DNA from: Ferrovibrio xuzhouensis
GTDB taxonomy: Bacteria; Pseudomonadota; Alphaproteobacteria; Ferrovibrionales; Ferrovibrionaceae
Direction: 5' to 3'
DNA: 64,000 nucleotides
NCBI RefSeq assembly: GCF_042648965.1
Contig: NZ_JBHRYJ010000003.1
Location: 434,001-498,000 of the forward strand
The notes beneath the pieces are model-generated. The model was not told where the DNA came from and ran no database searches. It worked only from the letters and a program-made list of their open reading frames with translations. The stretch's first letter is position 1; each line of letters begins with the position of its first letter. Of this stretch, positions 19,177 through 27,924 are shown one piece after another. A program made the translations under genes and the position numbers.

Positions 19177-20543
19177 GGAGACACGTCATTATAGGCCGAT
19201 ACGGCCCCGGCGACCGCAGCCGCTTTCCACTTGGCGATGGGGAGGTCGAAACCCGCCTCGACCTGGTTGTCGGCGAGCGAACACTCGATCACGGGATCGG
19301 CCGCGCAATCGGCGATCTGTCGCGGCTTGGCGTTCATCCTTCAGAGATCGGCGTGGATATCCTGGTCCTGGCCGCCCACGTCCACGCTGCTGACACGCGC
19401 ATTTCGCGGGCGAGTGAATCGCAGGATGGCTGGACCCGCGAAATCCGGCTGATCGTCCCGGTTTCCGATCCTGATCGATGGACAGCCGTCGCGCCGACCT
19501 TCGTCCGGATGCTGAACTTTCTCACCGGCGACCGCTGGTCGATCGCGTTTCGCGCCCGACCGCGCCGTTTCGTCAGGGTCGCTCCCGCACGCCCTGCTCG
19601 GCTCATCGGTCCTCCCTTCGACGACCTCGCCCTCTTCTCGGGCGGCCTCGACAGTCTCATCGGCGCAATCGATGCCCTCGAGAATGGCCGTACACCGCTT
19701 CTCATCAGTCACGCTGGCGAAGGTGCGACCAGCGATGCGCAGTCCACCATCTTCGACACATTGAAGACCCACTATCGAGGCCGCGCCTTCGATCGCTTGC
19801 GCCTCTGGATGGCATACCCGGACGGTTTCGTCCGCGGTTCAGGCGGAGAGAACACGACCCGCGGCAGGTCGTTCCTGTTCTTCGCCCTCGGCGTCTTCGC
19901 TGGAAGCGGCCTTGAGGGGGCGTTCACCTTGAAAGTTCCCGAGAACGGCCTCATCGCCGTCAACGTGCCGCTCGATCCATTGCGCCTCGGCGCACTGAGC
20001 ACGCGCACGACCCATCCGTTTTACATCGCCCGTTGGAATGACGCCCTCCATGGGCTCGGCCTGAACGGCAGGATCGAAAATCCCTATTGGGATAGGACCA
20101 AGGGCGAGATGGTCGCGGCCTGCGCCAACGGCGCGTTGTTACGCCGCCTCGTACCCTCATCGCTATCCTGCGCGTCCCCAACCAAGGGGCGCTGGCAGGG
20201 TCTCGGCACACAGCATTGCGGCTATTGCCTGCCTTGTCTCATCAGACGGGCAGCACTCGTTGCCGGCCTACACCCCGATCCAGATCCCACCGTCTACACG
20301 GTCGATGACCTCACCGCCCGCGCGCTCGACACACGTCAATCAGAAGGCGTCCAGATTCGCTCTTTCCAGCTTGCGATCGAGCGGCTTCGCGCCCGGCCGG
20401 CGCTGGCGCCGATTCTCATCCACAAACCGGGGCCGCTCTTCGATGAATCGCCGGCTCGGCAAACCGCCCTCGCTGGCGTGTACCGGCGCGGCCTTGAAGA
20501 GGTTGGAGCACTCCTGGCAGGTGTGAGGACGCGGCCGGGATGA
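19173..20543 (+). CDS. qatC: QatC: QueC-like nucleotide-modifying protein of Qat system
   Basis: 456 residues; ATGA overlap with qatB. The PP-loop ATP pyrophosphatase motif LFSGGLDSLIGAI (SGGLDS near 156-161) is intact. QueC-type zinc cysteines are visible in SLSCASP and HCGYCLPC (near 333 and 348-354). QueC makes 7-cyano-7-deazaguanine; in Qat a related chemistry on protein or nucleic acid is presumed. The ~150-residue N-terminal extension (MRRHVIIGRYGPGDRSRF) is typical of QatC and absent from housekeeping QueC. Confidence 0.92.
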   Translation: MRRHVIIGRYGPGDRSRFPLGDGEVETRLDLVVGERTLDHGIGRAIGDLSRLGVHPSEIGVDILVLAAHVHAADTRISRASESQDGWTREIRLIVPVSDPDRWTAVAPTFVRMLNFLTGDRWSIAFRARPRRFVRVAPARPARLIGPPFDDLALFSGGLDSLIGAIDALENGRTPLLISHAGEGATSDAQSTIFDTLKTHYRGRAFDRLRLWMAYPDGFVRGSGGENTTRGRSFLFFALGVFAGSGLEGAFTLKVPENGLIAVNVPLDPLRLGALSTRTTHPFYIARWNDALHGLGLNGRIENPYWDRTKGEMVAACANGALLRRLVPSSLSCASPTKGRWQGLGTQHCGYCLPCLIRRAALVAGLHPDPDPTVYTVDDLTARALDTRQSEGVQIRSFQLAIERLRARPALAPILIHKPGPLFDESPARQTALAGVYRRGLEEVGALLAGVRTRPG

Positions 20544-21295
20544 CCGAGAATGCTCAAGCCGTCGGTGTCGATTTCCACTGCCATCTCGACCTCTATCCCG
20601 ACCATGAGGCCGCGATCGCAAGGGCAGAAGCCGCTCGGATCTACACGCTGACCGTCACGACGACACCAAAGGCCTGGGCGCGCAATCATGAACTCACGCG
20701 TCATACCCGCTTCGTGCGCGCTGCGCTCGGGCTGCATCCGCAGCTTGTCGCGGAGCGCGCCGGCGAACTGCCGCTATGGGAGCGTCACCTGCCTGAGACA
20801 CGCTACGTCGGTGAAGTCGGTCTTGATGCCGGCCCGCGCTTCTACAAATCGCTAGATACCCAAAAGCATGTGTTCCGCAGCGTCCTTGAGCGATGCGCAG
20901 AAGCCGGTGGCAAGATTCTCACGGTCCACAGTGTCAGAAGCGTTCCAGCGGTGCTCGCGATGATCGAACAATATCTCCCGCAGGATCGCGGCACCGTCGT
21001 GCTTCACTGGTTCACCGGAAGCAAGAGCGAGGCTCGACGTGCGGCGACGCTCGGCTGCTATTTCTCCGTCAATGCCGAGATGACCCGCTCGGATCGCGGC
21101 CGCTCCCTCGTCTCCGACTTGCCCATCGATCGGATACTGACGGAGACAGACGGCCCCTTCACTCAGGTTGACGGTCGTCCCAGCGAGCCCGCTGACGTAA
21201 AAACCACGGTCGCCGCGATCGCCAACGTCCGGAGGGTCCCGGTCGATACCGTCACGACAGCGGTAAGATCGAACCTTCGCTCTCTACTGAGGTGA
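20540..21295 (+). CDS. qatD: QatD: TatD-like metal-dependent DNase of Qat system
   Basis: 251 residues; ATGA overlap with qatC. TatD amidohydrolase fold with metal ligands HCHLD (13-17), E in YVGEVGLDAG (near 93), H in TVHSVRS, H in VLHWFTGS and the closing ILTETDGPF Asp (near 203). TatD proteins are 3'-5' DNases and nucleotidases. All active-site residues seem present, so the system looks complete. The hipB operator box starts 22 nt after its stop. Confidence 0.93.
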   Translation: MTENAQAVGVDFHCHLDLYPDHEAAIARAEAARIYTLTVTTTPKAWARNHELTRHTRFVRAALGLHPQLVAERAGELPLWERHLPETRYVGEVGLDAGPRFYKSLDTQKHVFRSVLERCAEAGGKILTVHSVRSVPAVLAMIEQYLPQDRGTVVLHWFTGSKSEARRAATLGCYFSVNAEMTRSDRGRSLVSDLPIDRILTETDGPFTQVDGRPSEPADVKTTVAAIANVRRVPVDTVTTAVRSNLRSLLR

Positions 21296-21317
21296 TCCCC
21301 CTCAAGGGGGTCTAGGA

Positions 21318-21364
21318 AAATTGTAATCTTCGTGCTACATATCTGGCCAATCTGTAGTGCGAAG
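21318..21364. promoter_or_regulatory. HipB-type operator box before hipB
   Basis: AAATTGTA at 21318-21325, then CTTCGTGCTAC (21328-21338) / GTAGTGCGAAG (21354-21364), again with a 15-nt gap. The right arm ends 8 nt before the hipB ATG and overlaps the probable ribosome-binding site (GAAGGTG). Matches the box at 16165-16211. Confidence 0.78.
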
Positions 21365-21372
21365 GTGCCAAA

Positions 21373-21708
21373 ATGCCTACTCCACACAACCCTCCTGCTG
21401 CGGTGCGGCGCGCACTGCGCAAGCTTGGAGCGGACATCCATGATGCCCGTCGACGCCGACGGCTGCCGATGGCGGTCGTAGCCGAGCGCGCCTTCACGTC
21501 TCGCTCGACATTGCAAAGGGTCGAAGCTGGGGACACCAATGTCAGCGTCGGCATTTATGCCGGCGTCCTGCAGGCGCTTGGCCTGCTCGACGGCCTGGGC
21601 CAGGTCGCCGACATCAGCAACGACAGCGTCGGCCAAGCGCTTGCCAGCGCCGATCTGCCTAAGCATGTCCACCTCAAGCGGCCAATCGGATCGTCCCGCG
21701 ATGACTGA
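21373..21708 (+). CDS. hipB: HipB-like helix-turn-helix antitoxin/repressor
   Basis: 111 residues. XRE-type HTH in GADIHDARRRRRLPMAVVAE, then RAFTSRSTLQRVEAGDTNVS (residues ~20-60). A C-terminal tail follows that could contact HipA. By family it binds palindromes at its own promoter and neutralises HipA. The operator-like inverted repeat just before the ATG fits autorepression, and a second copy before qatA suggests a wider role. The stop lies inside the hipA start region (8-bp overlap), implying translational coupling. Confidence 0.88.
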   Translation: MPTPHNPPAAVRRALRKLGADIHDARRRRRLPMAVVAERAFTSRSTLQRVEAGDTNVSVGIYAGVLQALGLLDGLGQVADISNDSVGQALASADLPKHVHLKRPIGSSRDD

Positions 21709-22948
21709 CTTCGAGGTCCATGTCGATTTGGACGGCCGCACACGCCCGGTCGGACTGGCGAGGAGCAATCGCGTCCGAGGCACCGAGACCATCCTCTTCG
21801 AGTATGACGGCGCATGGCTTGAGGACCCGGACCGCTTCTCCCTGGAGCCAGCCCTTGCTCTGACCCGTGGCGCCTTCGCCCCTCCTGCCGGTCTTGCGAC
21901 TTTCGGCTCCATCGGTGACTCAGCGCCGGATACCTGGGGCCGGCGCCTCATGCAGCGCGCCGAACGACGTCTCGCCGATCGGGAAGGCCGCGCGGTTCGC
22001 ACGCTTGTAGAAAGCGACTACCTCCTTGGCGTCGCCGATGAGACCCGGCTTGGCGCGCTCCGATTCCGCTGGGTCGGCGAAGAGATTTTTCAAGCGCCGA
22101 TCCGTGCGGGCGTTCCTGCCCTGATCGAGCTTGGCCGATTGCTCCAGATCACCGAACGGGTTCTCCGGGACGAGGAAACGGATGAAGACCTGCAGCTCAT
22201 CTTTGCCCCAGGCTCCTCCCTTGGCGGTGCCCGCCCGAAGGCGTCGGTCATCGACCAACATGGTCATCTCTCCATCGCGAAATTCCCGAAGGAGACCGAT
22301 GACTACAGCATGGAGACCTGGGAAGAGATCGCGCTGCGGCTGGCCGGCCAGGCAGGTATCGCCACCCCTCAGCACGAGCTGATCGACGTCGCCGGCAAGG
22401 CGGTCATGTTGTCGCGACGCTTCGATCGTGACGGGGCGATCCGCACCCCGTTCCTGTCGGCGATGGCGATGATGGGCGCCAAGGACGGCGAGCGCGGCAG
22501 CTATCCGGAGATCGTCGATGCCCTTGCTCAACACGGCGCCCAGGGGAAGACGGACGCCCACGCCCTCTATCGGCGTGTCGTCTTCAATGTCCTGATTTCC
22601 AATGTCGACGACCACCTCCGCAATCACGGTTTCCTGTGGCTGGGAAAAGCGGGCTGGTCTCTCTCGCCGGCATACGACCTCAATCCCGTTCCGACCGATC
22701 TCAAGGCGCGGGTGCTGACGACGAACATCGATCTCGACGAGGGCACCTGTTCGCTCGATCTGCTGGAGGCGGCGTCGGAGTTTTTTGCGCTCACGCTGCC
22801 GCAAGCCCGCGCGATTATCAAAGAAGTCGGGACCGTGACCGCCACCTGGCGCGATACAGCCAAAGCGGTCGGCGCGCGCACGGCCGAGATCAACCGCATG
22901 GCCAGCGCCTTCGAGCATGACGATCTCAAACAGGCGCTGGCGCTATGA
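21701..22948 (+). CDS. hipA: HipA-like serine/threonine kinase toxin
   Basis: 415 residues from MTDFEVHVDLDGRTRPVGLA, overlapping hipB by 8 bp. HipA N-terminal barrel ends in FAPGSSLGGARPKASVID. The ATP lysine lies in LSIAKFPKETDDYSMETWEE. The catalytic loop is LISNVDDHLRNHGFLW (Asp near 303, Asn five residues on) and the metal-binding Asp is in LSPAYDLNPVP (near 326). All kinase residues look intact. E. coli HipA phosphorylates glutamyl-tRNA synthetase; the target here is unknown. The next gene starts inside its stop codon (ATGA), giving a three-gene unit. Confidence 0.9.
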   Translation: MTDFEVHVDLDGRTRPVGLARSNRVRGTETILFEYDGAWLEDPDRFSLEPALALTRGAFAPPAGLATFGSIGDSAPDTWGRRLMQRAERRLADREGRAVRTLVESDYLLGVADETRLGALRFRWVGEEIFQAPIRAGVPALIELGRLLQITERVLRDEETDEDLQLIFAPGSSLGGARPKASVIDQHGHLSIAKFPKETDDYSMETWEEIALRLAGQAGIATPQHELIDVAGKAVMLSRRFDRDGAIRTPFLSAMAMMGAKDGERGSYPEIVDALAQHGAQGKTDAHALYRRVVFNVLISNVDDHLRNHGFLWLGKAGWSLSPAYDLNPVPTDLKARVLTTNIDLDEGTCSLDLLEAASEFFALTLPQARAIIKEVGTVTATWRDTAKAVGARTAEINRMASAFEHDDLKQALAL

Positions 22949-24069
22949 CGAGGACATTTCTTCACAGCTTCGAGCCAGCGACAGCGAGCCCTATCACCGG
23001 CACCACCGTCGACCTGGAGGTCTCAGAAATCGAGGACGCCGGCATTCGGGAAGTGCTGCAGACGCCCGGCGCGGCCTACGGTGCGTGGTCGATCCTGGAC
23101 GCATTGCTTGCACCGACCGGCGCGGGAACGCCGTTCATCTTCAAGGAGCCGCTCGGACAGGCGCGTGAAGTCAAAGTCGCCCTGTCAGGCCTGTTCGGGC
23201 GCTTCGTCGCTCGCGCCTATCTTGAGCGCTATTTCAATCTCTCGATCTTCGCCCATCTCGGCAGCCGAACGATCGATCTCGATCGTCGCCGGCGGGTCAA
23301 GGTCACGCGCCTGTCGCGTGGCGATCTGCCCGATTGGATCGCCTGCGCCGCCGACCTGTCCTCTCTGACGGTGGCCGAAGCGAAAGGCTGCCATGATGTC
23401 GGAGGCCCGGCAAAAGCGCTGGACCGCGCCTGGACGCAAGCCGGACGGATCAACATCACCGCACAAGGCCGCAAGGTCACGGTGAAACGCATTGCGATCG
23501 CAACGCGCTGGGGCATGGCTGCGGCAGGCCCAACCGAGGCCCACCTCTCGGTTCGCGATCCGATCGATGAAGGCGAGCCCATTGATCCCCAGGAGAAGGA
23601 TGCACTCTTCATCGGGCTTCTGCGCCTGCACATCGCCAACCTGATCAAGCCACTCGGCCACACCGAGCTGGCTGGCGCGCTCTACCGCATCACCCACCAG
23701 CCATTCGCGCGCAGGCTCCAAGACGACCTCGGGCGCGCCCGGGCGCTGCTGGATGCGGCTCCGGTAAGGGAGGTAGAGAAAGCGACTGCTATGGGCGGGC
23801 TGATCGGCGGGATTGTCACGCGTGCGGGGCCGGTCACCGATGCCGACGCCGCGCCCGCCGACCAGGAGGCGCTCGCCCGCCTCAACCTCCGACCTGTCTT
23901 CGTTGGGATCGAGCGCGACCTCATCCGCGCCGCCATCGACGCGGAGCCGCAAGCTGTGCGTACTCGCCTGACCCAGACCGTTCATCCGGATGAATTTGCT
24001 CGGCCTGACCGCGCCGGCGGCTGGATTGTCCCACTCGGTCAGGAGCGACGCATCACTGGCGGCGCCTGA
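22945..24069 (+). CDS. Unknown protein coupled to hipA, possible nuclease
   Basis: 374 residues; ATGA overlap with hipA. No named family recognised. A PD-(D/E)xK-like stretch, CAADLSSLTVAEAKGCHDVG, lies near residues 134-153: Asp, then a hydrophobic strand ending E-A-K. This is followed by a helix and KVTVKRIAIATRWG, consistent with the next strand. The C-terminal half is helical. The tight overlap with hipA is unusual, because hipBA pairs normally lack a third gene. It may be an effector or a specificity partner; neither is shown. Confidence 0.65.
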   Translation: MTRTFLHSFEPATASPITGTTVDLEVSEIEDAGIREVLQTPGAAYGAWSILDALLAPTGAGTPFIFKEPLGQAREVKVALSGLFGRFVARAYLERYFNLSIFAHLGSRTIDLDRRRRVKVTRLSRGDLPDWIACAADLSSLTVAEAKGCHDVGGPAKALDRAWTQAGRINITAQGRKVTVKRIAIATRWGMAAAGPTEAHLSVRDPIDEGEPIDPQEKDALFIGLLRLHIANLIKPLGHTELAGALYRITHQPFARRLQDDLGRARALLDAAPVREVEKATAMGGLIGGIVTRAGPVTDADAAPADQEALARLNLRPVFVGIERDLIRAAIDAEPQAVRTRLTQTVHPDEFARPDRAGGWIVPLGQERRITGGA

Positions 24070-24146
24070 ACCGCCGAGCACCGAGAACATAAGCATCATG
24101 GGGAAACAGCCGACCACACCAGACACGGCACGATCAGGGGGCAATA

Positions 24147-26771
24147 ATGGAAGCGCAAGAGAACGATCTCTCGAATGAGGCGGCGGCGCTCGCCGACATC
24201 CTCAAATGGTCAGTGGACCTGCCGGCCTGGCAACGCGATGCGCTGCGCCGGCTGTGCGGCCAGACCAAGTTGGAGGCAGCCGACATCACGGCCTTCGTCG
24301 CGATTTGCAAGGGTGACGCGACAACCGTCCCGCTCGACGCGAGCCACATCAGGGACCCAGCGGCCAGCCATGCCGTCGTCAGCCTCGGTGCCCTCCACAG
24401 CCTGTCCCACGTCAATGCGCTGGCGCCGGGCGAACGCCTCTCGTTCGGCAAGACGGGCCTAACCGTCATTTACGGCGACAACGGCGCCGGCAAATCCGGC
24501 TATGCCCGCGTCCTGAAGCAACTCTGCCGGGCGCGCTCGCCGAAGGGCGACGCGATCCTTCCAAACATCTATGCGGCCGGCTCCGGCACCCCAGCCGCCA
24601 GCGTCGACTTCTTCATCGGCGGACAGAAGCGAAGCGCGTCCTGGACCCAGGGGAACGCCCCCGATCCAATGCTCTCGGCCGTCAGTGTCTTCGACTCGCG
24701 CACTGCCAATGTCCATGTCGAGAACACCAACGATCTCGCCTACACGCCGCTGCCGCTCCGAATCCTCGCCGGTCTCGCGCAGGCATGCCAGGATGTGAAG
24801 GCCAAACTGGCTTCCGAGATAAAGGCGCTCCAAGAGCAAACACCCGCGATCCTGTCGAAGCCCGAATGCAAGCCGGACACGCCCGTCGGCAAGCTGATCG
24901 CCGGTCTGTCGGGCAAGACGAAGCAGGACGCCGTCGAGAAGTTCGCGGGCGTGACAGCGGAAGAAGAAACTCGGCTTCAAACGCTCACTACCGACCTGGC
25001 CAGCGATCCTGCGCGCACGGTTCGGCAGCTCCAGAGCCAGGAAGCCCGCATCAAGTCGGCGATCGAGCAGCTCGAGCGGCTGCTGGCCGCCGCCACGGAC
25101 GAAACCCGGGCAGCGCTCCGCAACGCCCATACGCACCTTGCAACGGCGCGCTCCGCCGCTGCCGCCGCCTCCGCTAACCTGTTCGCCGATGAGCCGCTGC
25201 CCGACATCGGCTCGGACGTCTGGAAGGCCTTGTGGGAGGCAGCCAGGGATTATTCCCGCGCATCCGCCTATCCCGACCGGCCGTTCCCCGTGACCGAGAT
25301 TGGAGCCCATTGCGTCCTCTGCCAGCAGCCGCTCAGCGAGGAAGCCTCGAAGCGGCTCAGCAGCTTCGAGGCTTTCGTACAGGACGAGAGCAAGCGCCGT
25401 GAACAGGAAGCGGCGGACGCGTATGACAAGAAGCTCGAAGAGGTCTCATCGCAAGCCATCTCGATGAAGGATCTCGCCGCGATCATCGCGACGATCCGCG
25501 ATGATATCGGCCAGGAGGAGGTCGCAGGCACCCTTCGCCGCGGGATCCTGCACCTGGCTTGGCGGCTGCGCGCCATTCTGCGAACCCATAGCCTCGCGAC
25601 TCTGCCCGATCTTCCGCCCCCAGCCACCATCTCGCTCGATCCACTACGCATGGCCCTCAGCGGTGTTGCTACGCGTATCGAAGGCTTGCAGTCGGAGGCC
25701 AGCTCACCGCAGCGCGCAGCGCTCATCGCCGAGCGCGACGGCCTTGCGGACCGCAAATGGGTCGGCCTGGTGAAAGCCGATGTGCTTACACAGATCGAGC
25801 GCCTCAAGGCCGTCGAGGCGATCGAGAAAGCCAACAAGGACACAGCCACGAACAAGATCACGACTCAGAGCGCGCGTATCGCCCAAGCGCTCGTCACCAA
25901 CCGCCTGCGCGGAAGGTTCGCGATCGAGGTGGACAAGCTCGGCGTCGCGGGTCTCGCCATCGAGCTTCAGCAGGCCAAGACCACCGCTGGCGTCCCCTTC
26001 TTCCAGGTCCGGCTGATCAACAAACCGAACGAGCCGGTCGGCAAGGTCCTCAGCGAAGGCGAGCATCGTTGCGTCGCGCTGGCCGCCTTCCTCGCCGAGC
26101 TGTCGACCATCGATGCGCAGTCAGCGATCGTGTTCGACGATCCTGTCTCCTCGCTCGACCATTTGCATCGCGACAGGGTCGCCGCTCGATTGGCCGAGGC
26201 CGGCCAGACACGCCAAGTGATCGTTTTCACCCACGATATGGCGTTCTTGCTTCTTCTCGATGAAGCGTGCCGGGCGACGAAGGACCGGGAAGCGACGCCG
26301 GTCGCGTACCGCCTGATCAGCCGTGGCCCGGAAAATACCGGCTATTGCCATCAAGACCCGCCCGCCAATGTCATGCCGCTCGACAAGGTGATCGACGGGA
26401 TAAAGGCCCACCTCGCCAACGTGAAAATCCATCATGAACGCGGCGATCAGGCAAGATGGCTGCGCGAGGTAACGTCCTTCCAGGACCAACTCCGCACGAC
26501 CTGGGAGCGCGCCGTCGAGGAAGTGGTCGGGCCGGTAATCCGCCGCCTGTCCCGTAAGGTGGACACAACGGGCCTCATCAAGCTCACAGTCCTCACCGAT
26601 GTCGATTGCACCGCTATGCGTGAAGCGTTCGGGCGTTGCTCGGCGCTCCTTCACAGTCAGCCCGGTGAGATCAATCCGCGGCTGCCCGCGCCATCGGCAA
26701 TCGAAACCGAAATTGACGCGCTAGAAAAGTGGATCGCCGATATCCGGTCGCGGCAGGAGAAGGCCGCATGA
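24147..26771 (+). CDS. RloC-like zinc-hook ATPase with C-terminal HEPN-type motif
   Basis: 874 residues, SMC/Rad50-like layout: Walker A YGDNGAGKSGYARVL (near 110-117), coiled coil, zinc hook HCVLCQQPL (CxxC near 388-391), coiled coil, signature VLSEGEHRCVALAAF, Walker B IVFDDPVSSLDHLHRD (near 662) and H-loop VIVFTHDMAF. The C-terminal ~170 residues carry LRTTWERAV (R-x3-E, near 782-786) and GRCSALLHSQP (R-x5-H, near 829-835). This is the HEPN ribonuclease pattern found in the anticodon nucleases PrrC and RloC. RloC cuts tRNA when its ATPase senses DNA damage; a similar abortive role here is inference. It starts 77 nt after the preceding gene. Confidence 0.75.
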   Translation: MEAQENDLSNEAAALADILKWSVDLPAWQRDALRRLCGQTKLEAADITAFVAICKGDATTVPLDASHIRDPAASHAVVSLGALHSLSHVNALAPGERLSFGKTGLTVIYGDNGAGKSGYARVLKQLCRARSPKGDAILPNIYAAGSGTPAASVDFFIGGQKRSASWTQGNAPDPMLSAVSVFDSRTANVHVENTNDLAYTPLPLRILAGLAQACQDVKAKLASEIKALQEQTPAILSKPECKPDTPVGKLIAGLSGKTKQDAVEKFAGVTAEEETRLQTLTTDLASDPARTVRQLQSQEARIKSAIEQLERLLAAATDETRAALRNAHTHLATARSAAAAASANLFADEPLPDIGSDVWKALWEAARDYSRASAYPDRPFPVTEIGAHCVLCQQPLSEEASKRLSSFEAFVQDESKRREQEAADAYDKKLEEVSSQAISMKDLAAIIATIRDDIGQEEVAGTLRRGILHLAWRLRAILRTHSLATLPDLPPPATISLDPLRMALSGVATRIEGLQSEASSPQRAALIAERDGLADRKWVGLVKADVLTQIERLKAVEAIEKANKDTATNKITTQSARIAQALVTNRLRGRFAIEVDKLGVAGLAIELQQAKTTAGVPFFQVRLINKPNEPVGKVLSEGEHRCVALAAFLAELSTIDAQSAIVFDDPVSSLDHLHRDRVAARLAEAGQTRQVIVFTHDMAFLLLLDEACRATKDREATPVAYRLISRGPENTGYCHQDPPANVMPLDKVIDGIKAHLANVKIHHERGDQARWLREVTSFQDQLRTTWERAVEEVVGPVIRRLSRKVDTTGLIKLTVLTDVDCTAMREAFGRCSALLHSQPGEINPRLPAPSAIETEIDALEKWIADIRSRQEKAA

Positions 26772-26817
26772 TGATGAAGCTTCAGGCCACGCGGCCTCGC
26801 GTCGGAGGCGCCCCTTT

Positions 26818-27888
26818 ATGGTGAAATGGTCCGAGCTGAAACGGGCGTCTGACATCGTCCTGGCCGTCTGGCCCCACTACCGTCCCCTGTTCGAGCGCTG
26901 GTTCATGCAGGAGCTCATCGACAAGGGCGAACTCGCGCCGATCTGGCGCGAGCGCATGGTGCCGGGGGATAACGACACCGTCTTTGCCGACCATTATCCC
27001 GATCGCGAAGCTGCCATCGCGGCCGCCAATGCACTCAATCCAACCTTGCGGCAGGCACTCTCCGCGCGTCCCATGGACCCCGTCGTCAAGCGATCGCTCG
27101 AACTCAAGATCGACAAGGCCCTGCAGGCGAAACGGCGTCTGCAAGACGAAGAAGTGCTGATGCTAGCGGAAGCCTTGCGCCGTCACACCGATGGCGAGCC
27201 GCCCGACGCCGCCGCCCTGAAGCTCGCGCCGGACTCCGAGCGCTATCGTCAGGACCTCGCCGAACAACTGGCCAAAATGCCCTATCTGAGGGTGGCAAAA
27301 GTGGGTCGCTCGAACAACCGATGGACCCACGCCCTTCTATATCTGGGCCCGGATGGCGTTTGGTCGAAACCCTATCACGCCGGCGAGAAGGCCGCACTGA
27401 CCGCCGAACGCGCGAAGATCGCCAATGGATTCGGTCTGAGCGCCAGCACTCATTGGGGAAAGGCAAAGGCCAAAATCCGACAGATCCTTTTGCCCCGCGC
27501 CAATCAATTGCTTCAGCTCGCGAGCGTTCAGCGGATGCTCGCCGAAGCTCTTGCACGAGGCGAACGTGTGCTGGTCTCAAACGGCATTGTATTCTGGTAC
27601 GAGCCGGATGGTGGTGTCGGCTGGCAGGTCAAGGAGACATCGTCGACGCGCGAGTCCGAAGGCGCGACGATCTGGAAGGAAGGGACGATCCTCTCCACCA
27701 ATCACGGCCGCCTCGTTGTGCTGCCGTATGTCAAGGAGGACGGTGAGCACGTTCGCGGACACACTAAGAACGGCCCAAATGACGGACGTGCCTTGCCACG
27801 TCACCGTGATCATTATGTAGAGATTCCGTTCTCGCTCTACGACGGCGACCTCATGATCGGCTTGTTCGGCGAACTTCCTTACGAATGA
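26818..27888 (+). CDS. Hypothetical protein in defence island
   Basis: 356 residues, no family recognised. The N-terminal part is helical and acidic/basic mixed (VKWSELKRASDIVLAVWPHY). The C-terminal half is predicted beta-rich, with repeated short Gly/Trp strands (GIVFWYEPDGGVGWQVKETS, EGTILSTNHGRLVVLPYV) that could form a barrel or binding domain. It begins 46 nt after the RloC-like gene and is likely co-transcribed with it. No catalytic motif is evident. Confidence 0.65.
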   Translation: MVKWSELKRASDIVLAVWPHYRPLFERWFMQELIDKGELAPIWRERMVPGDNDTVFADHYPDREAAIAAANALNPTLRQALSARPMDPVVKRSLELKIDKALQAKRRLQDEEVLMLAEALRRHTDGEPPDAAALKLAPDSERYRQDLAEQLAKMPYLRVAKVGRSNNRWTHALLYLGPDGVWSKPYHAGEKAALTAERAKIANGFGLSASTHWGKAKAKIRQILLPRANQLLQLASVQRMLAEALARGERVLVSNGIVFWYEPDGGVGWQVKETSSTRESEGATIWKEGTILSTNHGRLVVLPYVKEDGEHVRGHTKNGPNDGRALPRHRDHYVEIPFSLYDGDLMIGLFGELPYE

Positions 27889-27924
27889 AGAAGTGGAGCG
27901 CTAGCGATCTAAACAGGAATAACC

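Noticed and set aside
20540..21295. QatD read as a housekeeping TatD, and qatC as housekeeping queC
   Set aside because: Four genes with overlapping starts in Qat order, and qatC has the Qat-specific N-terminal extension.
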